The notes: a model not told the origin generated them from the letters alone. Shown: positions 36,653-49,366, counted from the stretch's first letter. The stretch is 64,000 bases of DNA from Flaccisagitta enflata (GCA_965153355.1 OZ231126.1:72106001-72170000), one strand, 5' to 3'. Translations and numbers: made by a program.

Positions 36653-37006
36653 TTCAAGATGGTGGTGCTGTATTGTATCTATGTCGACAAAGGTAGAATA
36701 TTCATAAGATCTATCAAAAAACGAATTCAGTTCAGAAAAGAATTAAGAGTCAACCAACTTTCAAATGAATGAACGAACGAACGAGCGAACGAACCGAGTA
36801 TGGCACACATGAATGGGTTAACATTCTCTTGTACGCAAACGAGCTACCGAAGGTGCGGAGGAGTAGATTATGGGGAAGCTTAAATGTTTTGACGTTTTGA
36901 GTCGAGGAAAATGAGAACATGATGAAGTCTAGATGGCACGGGTTGAAAATGTAAAAGCCGTAATGGAAAACTTGTCTATATGATGGATGGTGCTGAAAGA
37001 TGAAAG
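36653..37006. other. No gene seen
   Basis: Includes a short GAAC tract at 36765-36795. Confidence 0.45.
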
Positions 37007-38114
37007 AAAACAAGGCCAACACCGACAAGTCGCGTGCGGGACCTAAATAATGTACCCTGTCTTCAGAAACAACTGTAACCAGCAAAAGATGTATTGTGTG
37101 AAAACTATTTACACCGCACATTTCGGATTTACTTTATCCTAAAGCATATTACTGACGGTTTTCTCATGCAAAATTTCAGCACTCCAAGTCAAGTAGTTCA
37201 GCTTCTACATTGTTTTGAAAATCACCAAAATTTACACATAAAATTGCGATTTTTATGAAAAATAAACGAGTTTAGCCTTTTAAATCTTATCAGAATTGAG
37301 TAGATATTGATTTGAAGTAAAGAAGTTGATCCCATTTTATGTTTTTATCATTAATAAAGAATTTCTCTGTCCATTTGTGGATAGTTATGAGAACTGGACA
37401 TGGTAAAACATGGTGGAAGAAAAACATTTCGTTTGGGATACACATATGATGTTTTTAATGATAAAAACATCATATGTGTATCCCAAACGAAATGTTTTTC
37501 TTCCATCAGTCTTCACCATATGTGCAATGTCGCTTAATCAATAATCAAATAATGGCAAAACATGAATATTCAGAAAGAAAAGTTGTTTGAACAAGGAAAA
37601 ATCATGAAAAAAACGTAAAAAACTGCTGTTGTGTGAAATGCTTTTTTCTTGAACCTGACATAATCTCCTTCAACAAATCTTTAATTTGAGACCAATCCCA
37701 GAGTTCTAGCTCAAAGCGATTAGAAGTTATGTAGGTACAAAGTGACAGACCTCTATCAATGTCTAGATCTGAAAAACTGTAAACCGAAAAAGGGTTCTTT
37801 ACTTCAAAATAATGTAGAAGCTAAACTTCTTGACCTGGAATGCTGTAATTTTGCATGAAAAAACCGTCAGTAATATGCTATCAGAAAGAGCAAATCCGAA
37901 ATTTGTGGTGTGAATAGTTTTGATACAATAGAACTTTTGCTGGTTACAGTTGCTTCTGAAGACAGGGTAAGGGTTTCCACACAAAGGGCAAGTGATGCAT
38001 TGCAAACCGCCCGTGAAAGTTTGGCTCACAAATGGATGAACGGACGAATGAACGCGACTAACATACGCAAATTACGCATGATAAAGGCAACTGAAAAAAA
38101 GTCGCGACTAAAAA
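37007..38114 (+). mobile_element. Long family A' relative carrying a 0.9 kb palindrome
   Basis: Starts AAAACAAGGCCAACACCG and TCGCGTGCGGG like other A' members, and ends GTCGCGACTAAAAA after a GGATGAACGGACGAATG tract. Between the ends lies an inverted repeat (37053-37969). The family ends are 1.1 kb apart, compared with about 200 bp in short copies. Confidence 0.6.
37053..37969. repeat. Large inverted repeat with perfect 43-bp core hairpin
   Basis: Outer arms (37053-37200 and 37815-37969) match with mismatches, including CTGTCTTCAGAA / TTCTGAAGACAG and ACTGACGGTTTT / AAAACCGTCAGT. The centre (37414-37456 and 37463-37505) is a perfect 43-bp inverted repeat with a 6-base loop. Sequence between outer and core arms is not clearly symmetrical. 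Confidence 0.88.
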
Positions 38115-38301
38115 CGCAAAGGAAGCACAATGAATGTTACTTTCAATCAATCGAAGGTCAGACAGGCGCAGTCCCCGAGTTGTATACAACGCATTCATGA
38201 ATTGAAAGCATCAAAAGGAGAAGGACGAGGAACGAAGAAGAAGCAATTACACACACACAATGACTCAAATTCAAACTAGGGACCAGTTTCTACACGAGAC
38301 G

Positions 38302-38480
38302 ATTGTGTTTTAAAAGGGCCACTCAGTCGCTCGCTCCTTTCATTCGCTCGCACCGCTCACTCCGCTCACTCACTTTGCAGCGCTCCACTCCGCTGAGCTG
38401 TGCACATTTCGCGCACTCCCTCCGTTCACGGGCTCGCTCACTCACTTCGCTCACTCCCTCATGGAATGGTGAATTTAATA
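38302..38480 (+). repeat. Dispersed repeat family G (GCTCACTTCGCTCAC-rich)
   Basis: Contains GGGCCACTCAGTCGCTCGCT, GCAGCGCTCC, GGGCTCGCTCACTCAC and CCCTCATGGAATGGT. Copies occur at 50146-50340 and inverted at 57790-57960. Confidence 0.8.
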
Positions 38481-39063
<583 letters not shown>

Positions 39064-39106
39064 GATGGGGCAGTTGGACAGGATTACAGGCAGAGATATG
39101 CCGACA

Positions 39107-39427
39107 GACCCAAAGCCCCAAGGCAGTATATGGTCAGCGGTACCCGTGCCCTGCTTGAGTGGTTTGTAAGTTGAGGGGAAGAGGATTAGCATGACAGCGG
39201 GAACAAAGTATCGTAGAACCAAAGGGAAATCCGTCCATCCATCACCTTCTGCGCCCTAAGTTGCTAAAAAAATATTCCTCTTCCACTGTGTTTTTCATAG
39301 ATGCAAGACCAACGAATTTCCGGTCAAAGCCAAGAGATGCTCTGAGATGCTCTGAGCTTCATCTTTCACAATAAATGCTTTGATCTGTTGTACAGGACTT
39401 CATACCCTTCGGGGCCGCTGCTGAAAA
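39107..39427 (+). mobile_element. Foldback element FB, degenerate
   Basis: Head AAGGCAGTATATGGTCAGCG and TGCCCTGCTTGAGTGG; tail TTCGGGGCCGCTGCTGAAAA. The arms are only partly recognisable. Confidence 0.65.
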
Positions 39428-39671
39428 AAGGAGGTAACACAGAGACAGAGTGACAGAAAAGACGGCGTGACAGACAAACGGAAACACAGATAGGAAATGG
39501 TACCCGGAAATAATAAAGATGAACAAAATGACGATTGAACCGACAATGGGATAATAGGAAGATACGACAGAAAGAAGAAGATGAAACACACATTAACTGA
39601 CAGACACGGCCGAGAGGACTTGAGGATCCATTACCACGAATGGAGGAAACTAACGAGAAAAACACGAGAAA

Positions 39672-39842
<171 letters not shown>

Positions 39843-40070
39843 ACAGACAGAGCTAGAGAGGAAGAGAAAGAGATAGAAAAAGAGGAAGCAAGAGAGTGTA
39901 GGAGGATAAAAGAAAGGAAAGGGAACAGAGAATAGAGTGAAGAAAAAAATAAATGAGTAGTGAAAGAAAGGAACCCGAAAGACAGAGGATCTCTGCTCAT
40001 TGCTCACGTAAACAAATGCGTAAGCAATTGTACAATTTCAAGCTGCTACTCCACAACTCCTTTCGGCCCC

Positions 40071-40178
<108 letters not shown>

Positions 40179-40203
40179 GGGATGACGCTTTGATAAAAAA
40201 AAT

Positions 40204-40671
40204 AGTCAATAGTAGCAAAAGCGTTAGATGGTCAGCGGTACCCGTGCCCTGCTTAAGTAGGTTGTGGTTGAGGTTGAGGGGGAGTGGGGCAGCGGCCCCA
40301 AAAGGGTTGATGACCTATGTTTTCACACATATGGGAAATTTTCTCCCCCTTCTCCCCGCACCCCCCTCCCCCCAGCCTCCAGGCCCATATCTCAACCTCG
40401 AGGCCCATATCCCAGCCTCAAGGCCCAAATCCCAGTCTTGATGCCCAAATCCCTTGAGGCTGGAATTTGGGCCTTGAGGTTAGGATTTGGGATTTGGGCC
40501 TCCAGACTGGGATTTGGGCCTGGAGGCTGGGATATGGGCCTCGAGGCTGAGATATGGGCCTGGAGGCTGGGGGAGGGGAAGGTACGGCGAACAAGAAGAG
40601 TAGGGGAAAATTCCCCATATGTGTGAAAGCATAGGTCATCGACTCCTTCGGGGCCGCGGCCCAAAAAGGGC
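40204..40671 (+). mobile_element. Foldback element FB, nearly fully palindromic
   Basis: Begins TAGTCAATAGTAGCAAAAGC, head GGTCAGCGGTACCCGTGCCC, and ends GGCCGCGGCCCAAAA. The left half (AGGCCCATATCTCAACCTCG and related units) pairs with the right half (GGCCTCGAGGCTGAGATATG), turning point near 40445, so the loop minisatellite is itself inverted. Confidence 0.88.
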
Positions 40672-40824
40672 GTTTATATCAAGAGTTGTAACATACTGAG
40701 CAAGCGACGGGCCGACCGTTGCACCGACCAACAGACGGTGCCCGATGATCGCGCCAACAGTGTGGGCCCGTATTTTTTCCTTACACCGTAATTGAAGCCG
40801 AATGTAATTCAACAAAAACAAGGC

Positions 40825-40968
40825 CAAGCAGGCCAATAAGGTGCGACGTGTGGATCGTCGAACGAATGCGTTACAGACCGACCGACCGACCGACAGACCG
40901 ACAGACCGACAGACCGACAGACCGACGGACACAGCCAGTTATAGAGGTGCTTTGTCGCACCTAAAAAA
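40825..40968 (+). mobile_element. Short element family C
   Basis: Starts AACAAGGCCAAGCAGGCC, carries GACC/GACA array (40878-40930), ends GGTGCTTTGTCGCACC followed by TAAAAAA. It shares both terminal signatures with family A but has a different hairpin. Confidence 0.75.
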
Positions 40969-41169
40969 CGGACATGATTCCATCAGGAACCTTAGTTCGT
41001 CACCGTGAGGTCCTAGTTTTTGCTATTTTTCCGTTTCAAGTTTTTATTTCGATAAAAGGCACTAAATGTTTGTCGTAAGTTCGCGTAAGTGTTTGGACAT
41101 TTCCTGAGCCGTTGGCAACTTTGGAGTTGATGTGCGATAAGAAACATCGTTTTCCAGAATTGGCGACTC

Positions 41170-41387
41170 TTTTATGCTGATAGGTGGATTGAATTCCTGC
41201 AATAGAAACCGAAGAACAGAAGGACGGATAGACAGTGAATAGACCGACGGACGGACGAATGGATGGATGGATGGAAAGATGGTCAGATAGATAGAAACAC
41301 GGATGGACGGTTTGAGATACAGACGGATGAATGGATGGACGGATGGACAAGCAGACCATCTAACAGAGTTGCGAGAGCGCATCTAAA
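41170..41387 (+). mobile_element. Possible short element (D), 5' end unclear
   Basis: GACG/GGAT tetranucleotide array at 41245-41350 and an end AACAGAGTTGCGAGAGCGCA followed by TCTAAAAT, reminiscent of families A-C. No ACAAGGCC start found. Confidence 0.4.
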
Positions 41388-41645
41388 ATAACGAAGCAAT
41401 CAAGTCAGGAGGCAGATGCTGGGAAGGGAGAGTTCTAACCGGAAAGGCTTTATGCAATTACCTGGAAAAGCAATAACCTGGAAAAAAAAGAAGCCAGACA
41501 TGACCGGGAGCCGAAGTCGGGAGAGTCAGAGGAAGCCACGAGGAAATAAAAAGTGGCAGAGATAACGAAAGAGACGTGTAAACTGACCGAGAAACAAGAC
41601 TCATATATTGAGGAAAAGCCAAAATGCGCCAACAGAAATAAACAA

Positions 41646-42066
<421 letters not shown>

Positions 42067-42502
42067 GGAGACAGATACAGAGACAGAGAGAAAGAGAGAC
42101 AGACAGACAGACTAATAGAGAGGGAGAGCGAAAGAGGAAAAAAAACAGAAGCAATGACAAACACGAAGAAAAAGGTGGAGGGCAAAAAATAGACTTGCGA
42201 AACCTGGTGAGAATAAAAGACATTAATGAGTCTCGGCAGATCAGAAATGGCACAACAACAAACGAGTGGCGAAGTGGGAATAAAGACGGTCATAAACAAA
42301 TGATATGTGGTTCTGGCAATGGGTTAGATAGACACAGCACCATGTAGAATCTATAAACTCTGTCTCTCTCTCTTTCTTTTCACTGTCTATGAATTATGGG
42401 TATGCCAAAATGCTCGAAAATTCAGACTTTCTCTTTTCAATAGATGTATGAGATCCCAAAAAAAGAAGTGTTTTGCTTTTGTTACACAGCACCATGGAAA
42501 AA

Positions 42503-42536
<34 letters not shown>

Positions 42537-42685
42537 CAGAAAGACTGACTTAAACGACAGAGCAAAAACAAAATCAAAGACAAAATCAAAGCCACGAACT
42601 GATTAACTCACTCACTAACCGACTACATAGGTTAAGGCTTGCTTGGTTATCTCACTTATGACATAGTCCAGTCTAACTGACATAG
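42067..42685. other. No gene seen
   Basis: Purine-rich border of the GA array, a short GA tract at 42505-42536, otherwise unique. Confidence 0.45.
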
Positions 42686-43042
42686 AATGAAAGAATGAAT
42701 GAATGAATGAATGAATGAATGAATGAATGAATGAATGAATGAATGAATGAATGAATGAATGAATGAATGAATGAATAAAATGAATGAATGAATGAATAAA
42801 TAAATGAATGAATGAATGAATGAATGAATGAATGAATGAATGAATGAATGAATGAATGAATGAATAAAATGAATGAATGAATGAATGAATGAATGAATGA
42901 ATGAATGAATGAATGAATGACTGAATGAATGAATGAATGAATGAATGAATGAATGAATGAATGAATGAATGGATGAATGAATGATTAATTAAAGAATGAT
43001 TAAATGATTGAGTGAATGAATGAATGAATGAATGAATGATTA
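42686..43042. repeat. (GAAT)n microsatellite, ~350 bp
   Basis: GAATGAAT with sparse variants. It directly abuts the truncated Penelope-like fragment. Confidence 0.97.
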
Positions 43043-43357
43043 AAGAATTATTGGCTTTTGCCATTTGTACATACGTGTAATCCAAGGCATCGACCAATCT
43101 TACCTCGCATCTTAAAAGCCTTTGACATTCTAAACGAAAGCCCTCGAATAAAGCAAATTATGGACAACGTAACCGTGGTGCCATCCAAACGTCAACCCCC
43201 AAATGTCATATATCTCTTGACGAAATCGGAGTAAAAAGGCGAAATCAAGAAATGCGGAGAAGACTGCGCTACCTGTCCATTCTTGATCGAAGGTGAACTT
43301 TTACAAATGGAAAATGGCGAGATTTTCCACATTTGGGACAATCTTACATGCCAAACA

Positions 43358-43559
43358 ACAAGGCCGGATACACGGCTACCGAAGTCGCGTGCGGGTGGGC
43401 AGGGGCCATATTTGAGGTCACCAGATTATTTGGGCAGAAGCAGTGGGGTCAAAAAAGTAAAAACGTAGAAAAAAGTAAAACGTGACCGACCAACCGACCA
43501 ACCCACCAACCGACCGACAGACGGACAAAGCGGGTTGTAGAGTCGCGTGCACGCGACTA
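43358..43559 (+). mobile_element. Short element family A inserted in the Penelope-like frame (first)
   Basis: ACAAGGCCGGATACACGG to GTCGCGTGCACGCGAC. Excising 202 bases rejoins the host codons for Cys-Gln-Thr and Lys-Asn-Val in frame, which fixes the boundaries to within the flanking A run. No clear target duplication beyond A residues. Confidence 0.93.
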
Positions 43560-43810
43560 AAAAACGTCATCTATGTGTTATTTTGCAACGGATGCGATGC
43601 GACATACATAATTGAAACTGGTCTACATTTCAACAAACGTCTGAGTTCACACCGCACCGGCATAAACAGAAGTGAACATCGGAAGTTGCAAGTCAGCGAT
43701 CATATCTATTCATGTCCCGGAACTCAAAACTTGACAGTCAAATTCAAAGCAGCTCCGTTTTTCAAGATGCCTTTTAATTCAAAAAGAGTATTCAAGGAGG
43801 CATTTTTTCC

Positions 43811-44027
43811 AAAACAAGGCCGGATACCCAGCTACCCCAGTCGCGAGCGGGTGGGCAGGGGCTGTTTATGAGGTCAGTCAATCATTTGGGCAGGTGCAGT
43901 GAGGCCAAAGACCGCCAAAACCCAAAATAGTAAAGTGTGACGGACGGACCAACGTACGGATGGACGGACGGACGGACGGACCGACCGACAAAGCGGGTTG
44001 TAGAGTCGCGTAGCACGCGACTGAAAA
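43811..44027 (+). mobile_element. Short element family A inserted in the Penelope-like frame (second)
   Basis: AAAACAAGGCCGGATACC to GTCGCGTAGCACGCGAC plus TGAAAA. TTTTTCC lies on both sides (43804-43810 and 44028-44034), a possible 7-bp target duplication; excision of one copy leaves an open frame. An alternative parse with no duplication also stays open. Confidence 0.9.
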
Positions 44028-44095
44028 TTTTTCCTTCGCTTCACCCTGGTCCCATCTCGAATTCCGGTGATAATGATTCCGATGATGAAGAATGA

Positions 44096-44351
44096 TATGG
44101 TCATTTCCTTCTGACCACCCGCCTCTCCTTCACTCCCTCACTCCCTTGTTCGCGCCTTCCTATTCATGTACTATTGTGTGATTTTTTTAAAACACACATT
44201 TTCGATGTTCAAACCCTTTAAGGCTATCGTTGCTTCAAAATGAAGTTACCCTGAAATTTTTTTTTCCTTTATAGAATGTCAAATACTAATGTAAGAAACC
44301 CCTTCAAAAAATTTCAGAAAATTGAAAAAACCCAAATATAGGCAATTTTTC
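44096..44351. other. No gene seen
   Basis: Possible 3' UTR of the Penelope-like fragment followed by AT-rich sequence. Confidence 0.4.
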
Positions 44352-44621
44352 AGGCACTCGCTAGCCTGACTGGGGCCACGGAGGAGACTGAAATTTTTAC
44401 TGAAGATAGACAAGACATGTGGTCAGGGTAGACCTGTAAAAAAGATTTAAATTTTATCATTTTACATACAATAAATCCAAGAAGAAATCTGTAAAATGTA
44501 ACCATATAGAGGCTAGTAGCTTTTTTGGAAATTTGTTCCAGGTCTACCCTGGCCACATGTCTTCTCTATCATCAGTAAAAATTTCAGCTTCCTACGTTGC
44601 CCCAGTCAGGTTAGCGAATGT
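44352..44621. repeat. Inverted repeat, ~85-bp arms
   Basis: GCCTGACTGGGGCCACGGAG on the left is the inverse of CTACGTTGCCCCAGTCAGGT on the right. CATGTGGTCAGGGTAGACCT pairs with AGGTCTACCCTGGCCACATG. Loop about 105 bp. Likely a palindromic MITE. Confidence 0.85.
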
Positions 44622-44989
44622 CTAGAAAATTACCATCATTTTGTCATTCATTAAAGTGAAAAGCGAAAGAAAATACACAGTAAAGAAACAATTCATGAAC
44701 GATTTTTTTCATTAACTCTTTTTTAGCCTCCCTAACTATCAGTTTTAAAGCACAAATTCATGAAAGCAGTCAGCGTCTGTGGCTTGTGAGTAGATCGCCT
44801 AACATGAGCACTGAGATAATGCGCAAGGTGAGAATAGAAATCAAATTTTTAAAACATTGACATTGGAAGAGGAATTTGTGATTAAGGAAGGACAGACATT
44901 CCCCTCTAGTCTGTTGTTCATTTCCTGCACTGATACATTAATAATTTTCATTTTTTCCCCTTTACTTAACCAAAGCATTCTTGATTTTG

Positions 44990-45370
44990 TTTTTAGTCGC
45001 GTGCACGCGACTCTACAACCCGCTTTGTCCGTCGGTCTGTCGGTCGGTTGGTCTGTCACACTTTACTTTTTTTATCACTTTTATTTCTTTTAGTCATTTT
45101 TAGTCATTCTAAGTAATTTTAAGGCATTCTAAGTCATTCTATGTCATTCTAAGCCATTTTAAGTCATTTTAAAGCACTTTAAGTCATTTTTGGTCATTAG
45201 GTCATTTCATCATTTTTGGTCATTTTAAGTCATTTTAAGTTATTCTAAGTCATCCTAAGTCATCCTAAGTCATTCTAAGTCATTCTTAGTCATTCTCAGG
45301 CATTCTAAGTCTTTCTAAGTCATTCTAAGTCAGTAAGTCTCGCACGCGACTTATAGGTGTTGGCCTTGTT
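44990..45370 (-). mobile_element. Short element family A', minus-strand copy
   Basis: On the minus strand it begins AACAAGGCCAACACCTATAA, holds an AGTCATTCTA-type minisatellite (45085-45335) and a GACC/GACA array, and ends GTCGCGTGCACGCGAC followed by TAAAAA. Confidence 0.87.
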
Positions 45371-45595
45371 GCTTATTAAATTGGGTCAGGCCAGTGCTAT
45401 ACAGTCGAAAATTGAAAGAGAGTCCCTCAGTACGCATATTAATTCAATCATCATGAAAACAGAATTTTAATTTGTCGCCTATCTTGAGGAAATGTAAGCC
45501 TTAAATACCATGATTCTCTTTATATCATTTTAAGCCTGATGATGCATAATGCAGAAATACGACGTGTAGCTTTTAAAGCCGACTAATTTAGTGAA

Positions 45596-45945
45596 TGAAT
45601 GAAAGAATGAATGAATGAATGAATGAATGAATGAATGAATGAATGAATGAATGAATGAATGAATGAATGAATGAACGATTGACTGATTGGATAAAGAAAG
45701 ACTGATTGGATAAAGAATGAATGAATGAATGAATGAATGAATGAATGAATGAATGACTGAATGAATGAATGAATGAATGAATAAATGAATGAATGAATGA
45801 ATGAATGAATGAATGAACGAATAAATGAATAAATGAATGAATGAATGAATGAATGAATGAATGAATGAATGAATGAATGAATGAATGAATGAATGAATGA
45901 ATGAATGAATGAATGAATGATGAATGAATGAATGATTGAAAGTTC
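45596..45945. repeat. (GAAT)n microsatellite, ~350 bp
   Basis: GAATGAAT with a GATTGGATAAAGA interruption repeated twice near 45677-45715. Confidence 0.97.
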
Positions 45946-46442
45946 AGAGTGCGAGGTGGGAATAGAAAACCGAAGCCATGATTGACGCTAAAAATATTGA
46001 AACTCTAAAAAATAGAGAAAGACTCAAAATTCGATCAAAGACCAATGACAACGATTATATCTCTACTGGAGATGTGAAGACGCATCTGAAAAAAAAGATA
46101 TTTCTTTTCGTTTGGCAATCTTTTTTTTCTGTGTTGTCCAACGGACGTCTTCGTTCTGTAGCTTGTCAACGGAGGCTTTTCAAATGTCTCGTACACTTTA
46201 TGCAAATGGACGGGAACTGCCAAAAGTGCCAAGATATCAGAAATCGCGATTTAAAAAATGAAAAAGAGGAGGAGGAGAAGGAGTAAAAGAAGGAGAAGAG
46301 GAGTGGCTCATCATTGGAAGCTTTCACCAGACAAGCTATCATCGCATGATAGCTTTTGGCGAACAGACAAATTTCGGTCGAATGAGTCACTAAAAAGTTA
46401 ATGTAACTTTGCTAGAACCCTTGAAACCTGAGTTTTTTTATA
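45946..46442. other. No supported gene
   Basis: A 102-codon ORF (45978-46286) has a charged tail from a GGAGGAGAAGG tract and no motif; I doubt that it is coding. A short inverted AAGCTATCATCGCATGATAGCTTT lies at 46333-46356 (arms AAGCTATCAT and ATGATAGCTT). Confidence 0.35.
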
Positions 46443-46623
46443 TACAGTTAAATCCCGCTCCAACGGATTTCAAGGGACCAACAAATCTTATCTGTTATAA
46501 GCGGAATTCTGTTAAAGCCAATATAGGAAATAAAAGAAAACAGGTTGAAGGTATAAAGAATAAGCATCTGCTATTGGCGGAATTTCGTTTGAAGCGGGTC
46601 TGTTAGAGCAGGGTTCAACTGTA
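46443..46623. mobile_element. pogo/Tigger-like MITE
   Basis: TA-flanked CAGTTAAATCCCGCTCCAAC at one end and AGAGCAGGGTTCAACTG at the other are inverted repeats. The body has AGGGACCAACAAATC and GCGGAATTCTGTTA. The TA duplication and CAGT ends fit Tc1/mariner-pogo. A partial second end (CAGTTGAACCCGCTTCA) starts at 46626. Confidence 0.82.
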
Positions 46624-46941
46624 TACAGTTGAACCCGCTTCATTTTTTTTTCAGTTTCGAAGGCAATTATGGATTTGGGAATTAGACACGCAAAATGGGC
46701 GAGAAGATGGAAGAATTTAACATAGTTTGTCTTCAAATGATGACGAAGGTTCTATAAATTGAATGGAGCAAACGCGACCTTGTTAATCCCCGAAGACGAA
46801 TCATGAGGAAGATGCTACTGTAAAGCGCAAGTTATCAAACGTAGTCTTGAAACAGGTGAAAGAGAAATTTAAGGAATTTTTCGGCATTTTTGCGATGAAA
46901 AAAAAAAATGGCATGAACATTAGAGGCGGAAAAAAAAGAGA

Positions 46942-46946
<5 letters not shown>
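46624..46946. other. No gene seen
   Basis: Holds the partial MITE end just noted, otherwise unique. Confidence 0.4.
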
Positions 46947-47013
<67 letters not shown>

Positions 47014-47014
47014 A

Positions 47015-47074
<60 letters not shown>

Positions 47075-47111
47075 GTAAAAGAAAGAAAGAAAGAAAGAAA
47101 GGAAGAAAGAT
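46947..47111. repeat. (GA)n then (GAAA)n microsatellite
   Basis: GA to about 47008, then GAAA. Confidence 0.96.
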
Positions 47112-47371
47112 AATTTCTTTTTATTCTTTTTTATTCATTTTTATTTGTTTATTTGTTTATTTTTCTTATTTTTTTATTTTTTGAAAACATGACGGAAAGA
47201 CAGACAAACAGGCGAACGGACTTGACCCCTTCTCTAGATGCATGAACGCATGTACAAAACGCGCATGGCTTTTTTCTCTTTTTTTTTTCAGATAAAATAT
47301 GGATCACCTCCCTTTTCCCATTCTTGAAAAATGCGTTTTTTAGTTTTGAAAAGGCGAAAAAAATTCTTTCG

Positions 47372-47402
<31 letters not shown>

Positions 47403-47436
47403 TTATTTTTCAATAGGCGCGAAAAATATATATATA
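47112..47436. other. No gene seen; T-rich
   Basis: TTTATT words and a T run near 47370-47399. Confidence 0.5.
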
Positions 47437-47440
47437 TATA

Positions 47441-47512
<72 letters not shown>
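47437..47512. repeat. (CT)n microsatellite
   Basis: About 68 bp of pure CT preceded by a TATATATA stretch. Confidence 0.97.
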
Positions 47513-47517
<5 letters not shown>

Positions 47518-47673
47518 ATTTGTGCTGGTTTTTTTTTGTCTAATACTTCATGATTCAGTCTTTCATCTCTGATGTCTTGGTCTCTCTGTCTGTATCTCTG
47601 TCTCTCTCTCTCTCCTCTTGAGTTCTTACGATGGATTGAGGCCCGCGATTCTCGGAGACGCGCGAGAAAAAGC

Positions 47674-47675
<2 letters not shown>

Positions 47676-47749
<74 letters not shown>
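47676..47749. repeat. (GA)n microsatellite
   Basis: About 70 bp of AG. Confidence 0.97.
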
Positions 47750-47856
47750 CGAGCAGCGGAGAAGCGCGCGGGCGAAAACCAGAGACGCATTGCATAACTC
47801 GACTTGGAGAAAAAAATATCGAGAAAGAGAGAGGTAGTAAATTTTTACCATAATGG

Positions 47857-48447
47857 TACAGTGGGGTTCGTGGAATAACAGCCTAAACTGGAGGAAGGTA
47901 TTTAAGTGTCTTAATTTCATTTGAAAAACTTGATATTTGGAATATAAGTTGTTTAATCGATGCTTTTGTCCCTGAGTTTCTTGGTTGCTATGGAAACCAA
48001 AATTATTTTTTCAAACATCTATAACAACTAGAATATCAATATTTTGACAAATATTATCAGGGAACATTGCTCAAAATTTGATTTACTACAACTTTCCCAC
48101 AGTATGTTCTGTAAGAATATTGCTAGTTTGGCCGTTGCTAGGGAGCATCATTTAGCGGTTGCTAGGTGTGATGCCCCCAAGCAATATTCTTACAGAACAT
48201 ACTGTGGGAAAGTTGTAGCAAATTTAATTCTGAGCAATGTTCCTTGATAATATTTGTCAAAATATTGTTATTTCAGTCGTAATAAATGTTTGAAAAAATA
48301 ATTTTGGTTTCCATAGCAACCAAAAAACTCAGGGACAAGAACATCAATTGAATAATTAATATTTCAAATATCAACTTTGTCAAATGAAATTAAAACGCTT
48401 AAATACCTTCCTCCAGTTTAGGCTGTTATTCCATGAACCCCACTGTA
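47857..48447. mobile_element. 591-bp fully palindromic MITE, TA-flanked
   Basis: TACAGTGGGGTTCGTGGAAT pairs with ATTCCATGAACCCCACTGTA and the two halves stay complementary to a centre near 48150, with scattered mismatches (for example CAAGCAATATTCTTACAGAA / TTCTGTAAGAATATTGCTAG). TA at both ends fits a Tc1/mariner-type target. No ORF of a transposase. Confidence 0.93.
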
Positions 48448-49366
48448 GATAGACAGAAACGAAGACGTACTATCTATGTTTGGATATGTATGTATGGAAG
48501 TATGGAAGTATGGTATGGAGTATGGATAGTATGGAAGTATGTAATATGGTATGGATAAGTATGGAATAAGTATGGAAACACGCATTTCTAGCCATTACTC
48601 TGCTTAAAACAACAAATTTACAAAAAAAAAAAAAGATCAATGAGATTTTTAAACTTCTTCAAATTTATGACCTGATACCGCAAACCACTTTTGAATGATA
48701 GCAGAATTAATACAAAGAGATTTCTGCTTCAAGTGATAACACCATTTAAAAGATAGATTGGAGGTTTTTTCATCTAATTTTTAGTCCCTTCTAGTTCTTC
48801 AATGCCATGGACTCATTGTATTTCATTGACTGAATCATTGTGGTTGCAAAAGCTCAAAAGAGTATTAAGGTTAGACTAAAGAATGACCAAAACATTTTTT
48901 TATGGAAAGAAAGATACAAAATGCGTTTTTCTCTAACATTTATTTGAAAATGTTCAAAAACCCATTCTCGATGACTTGTTGAACCTCCGAGATGTTGTAT
49001 TAGATATCTAATATATTCTTGAGGTTTTTTTTACTGAAATCTTTTTTCCATAAACTATGCAATTACTAAAGTGTTTCCATACTTTTGCTCTAGATAGCAG
49101 ATAGACAATAGAGGGACGATCAGACCGACAAAAAGACTCTTACAAAGGCAGACACCCAACATAAAAAAAAATGAAAATGTAAAAATCTTGTGTAGCCTGA
49201 TATAGACATTCATTAACTTGAAAGAGACACGGCATATACCAAAGACATAAAGTCTGTACAGACCATCAAACTGGCAGACAGTCGTCACCCAGTATTTCGA
49301 GTCATTTATGAATTTTATCGCGCAATGAAAAAATCCATATCGTTTTTCCATCACTGAGAGAAAAGG
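48448..49366. repeat. GTATGGAA short repeats and a diverged Tigger-MITE interior
   Basis: 48480-48570 is GTATGGAAGTATGG-like. 48630-49080 resembles 51120-51600: both have TGAGATT(T/C)TTAAACT, CTTCAAATTT and ATAGATTGGAGGTTT(T/C)TTCAT in order. No gene. Confidence 0.55.

Larger units (their letters stand above)
43043..44095 (+). pseudogene. Penelope-like element fragment: end of RT region plus GIY-YIG endonuclease, split by two insertions
   Basis: Three blocks in order give one protein-like reading. 43043-43357 encodes LLPFVHTCNP and LKAFDILNESP, the linker after the reverse transcriptase, then RQPPNVIYLL and a Cys cluster KKCGEDCATC. 43560-43810 encodes VIYVLFCNGC, ATYIIETG and FNKRLSSHR, a GIY-YIG nuclease core as in Penelope-like elements. 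A short tail follows after 44027 and could end at the TGA at 44093-44095. A TAA lies in frame at 43232-43234. Family A elements occupy 43358-43559 and 43811-44027. The 5' side is cut by the GAAT array, so the reverse transcriptase core is missing. Inactive. Confidence 0.85.

Noticed and set aside
42615-43097. 160-codon His-Ser-Phe-Ile repeat ORF
   Set aside because: Translation of the GAAT tetranucleotide array.
43358-43559. Family A as a canonical Helitron
   Set aside because: The hairpin plus CTAA end is suggestive, but there is no TC start and insertion is not between A and T; one copy may even have a target duplication.
45978-46286. 102-codon ORF as a small host gene
   Set aside because: No motif, tail formed by a GGAGGAGAAGG tract, no splice or promoter signal that I can support.
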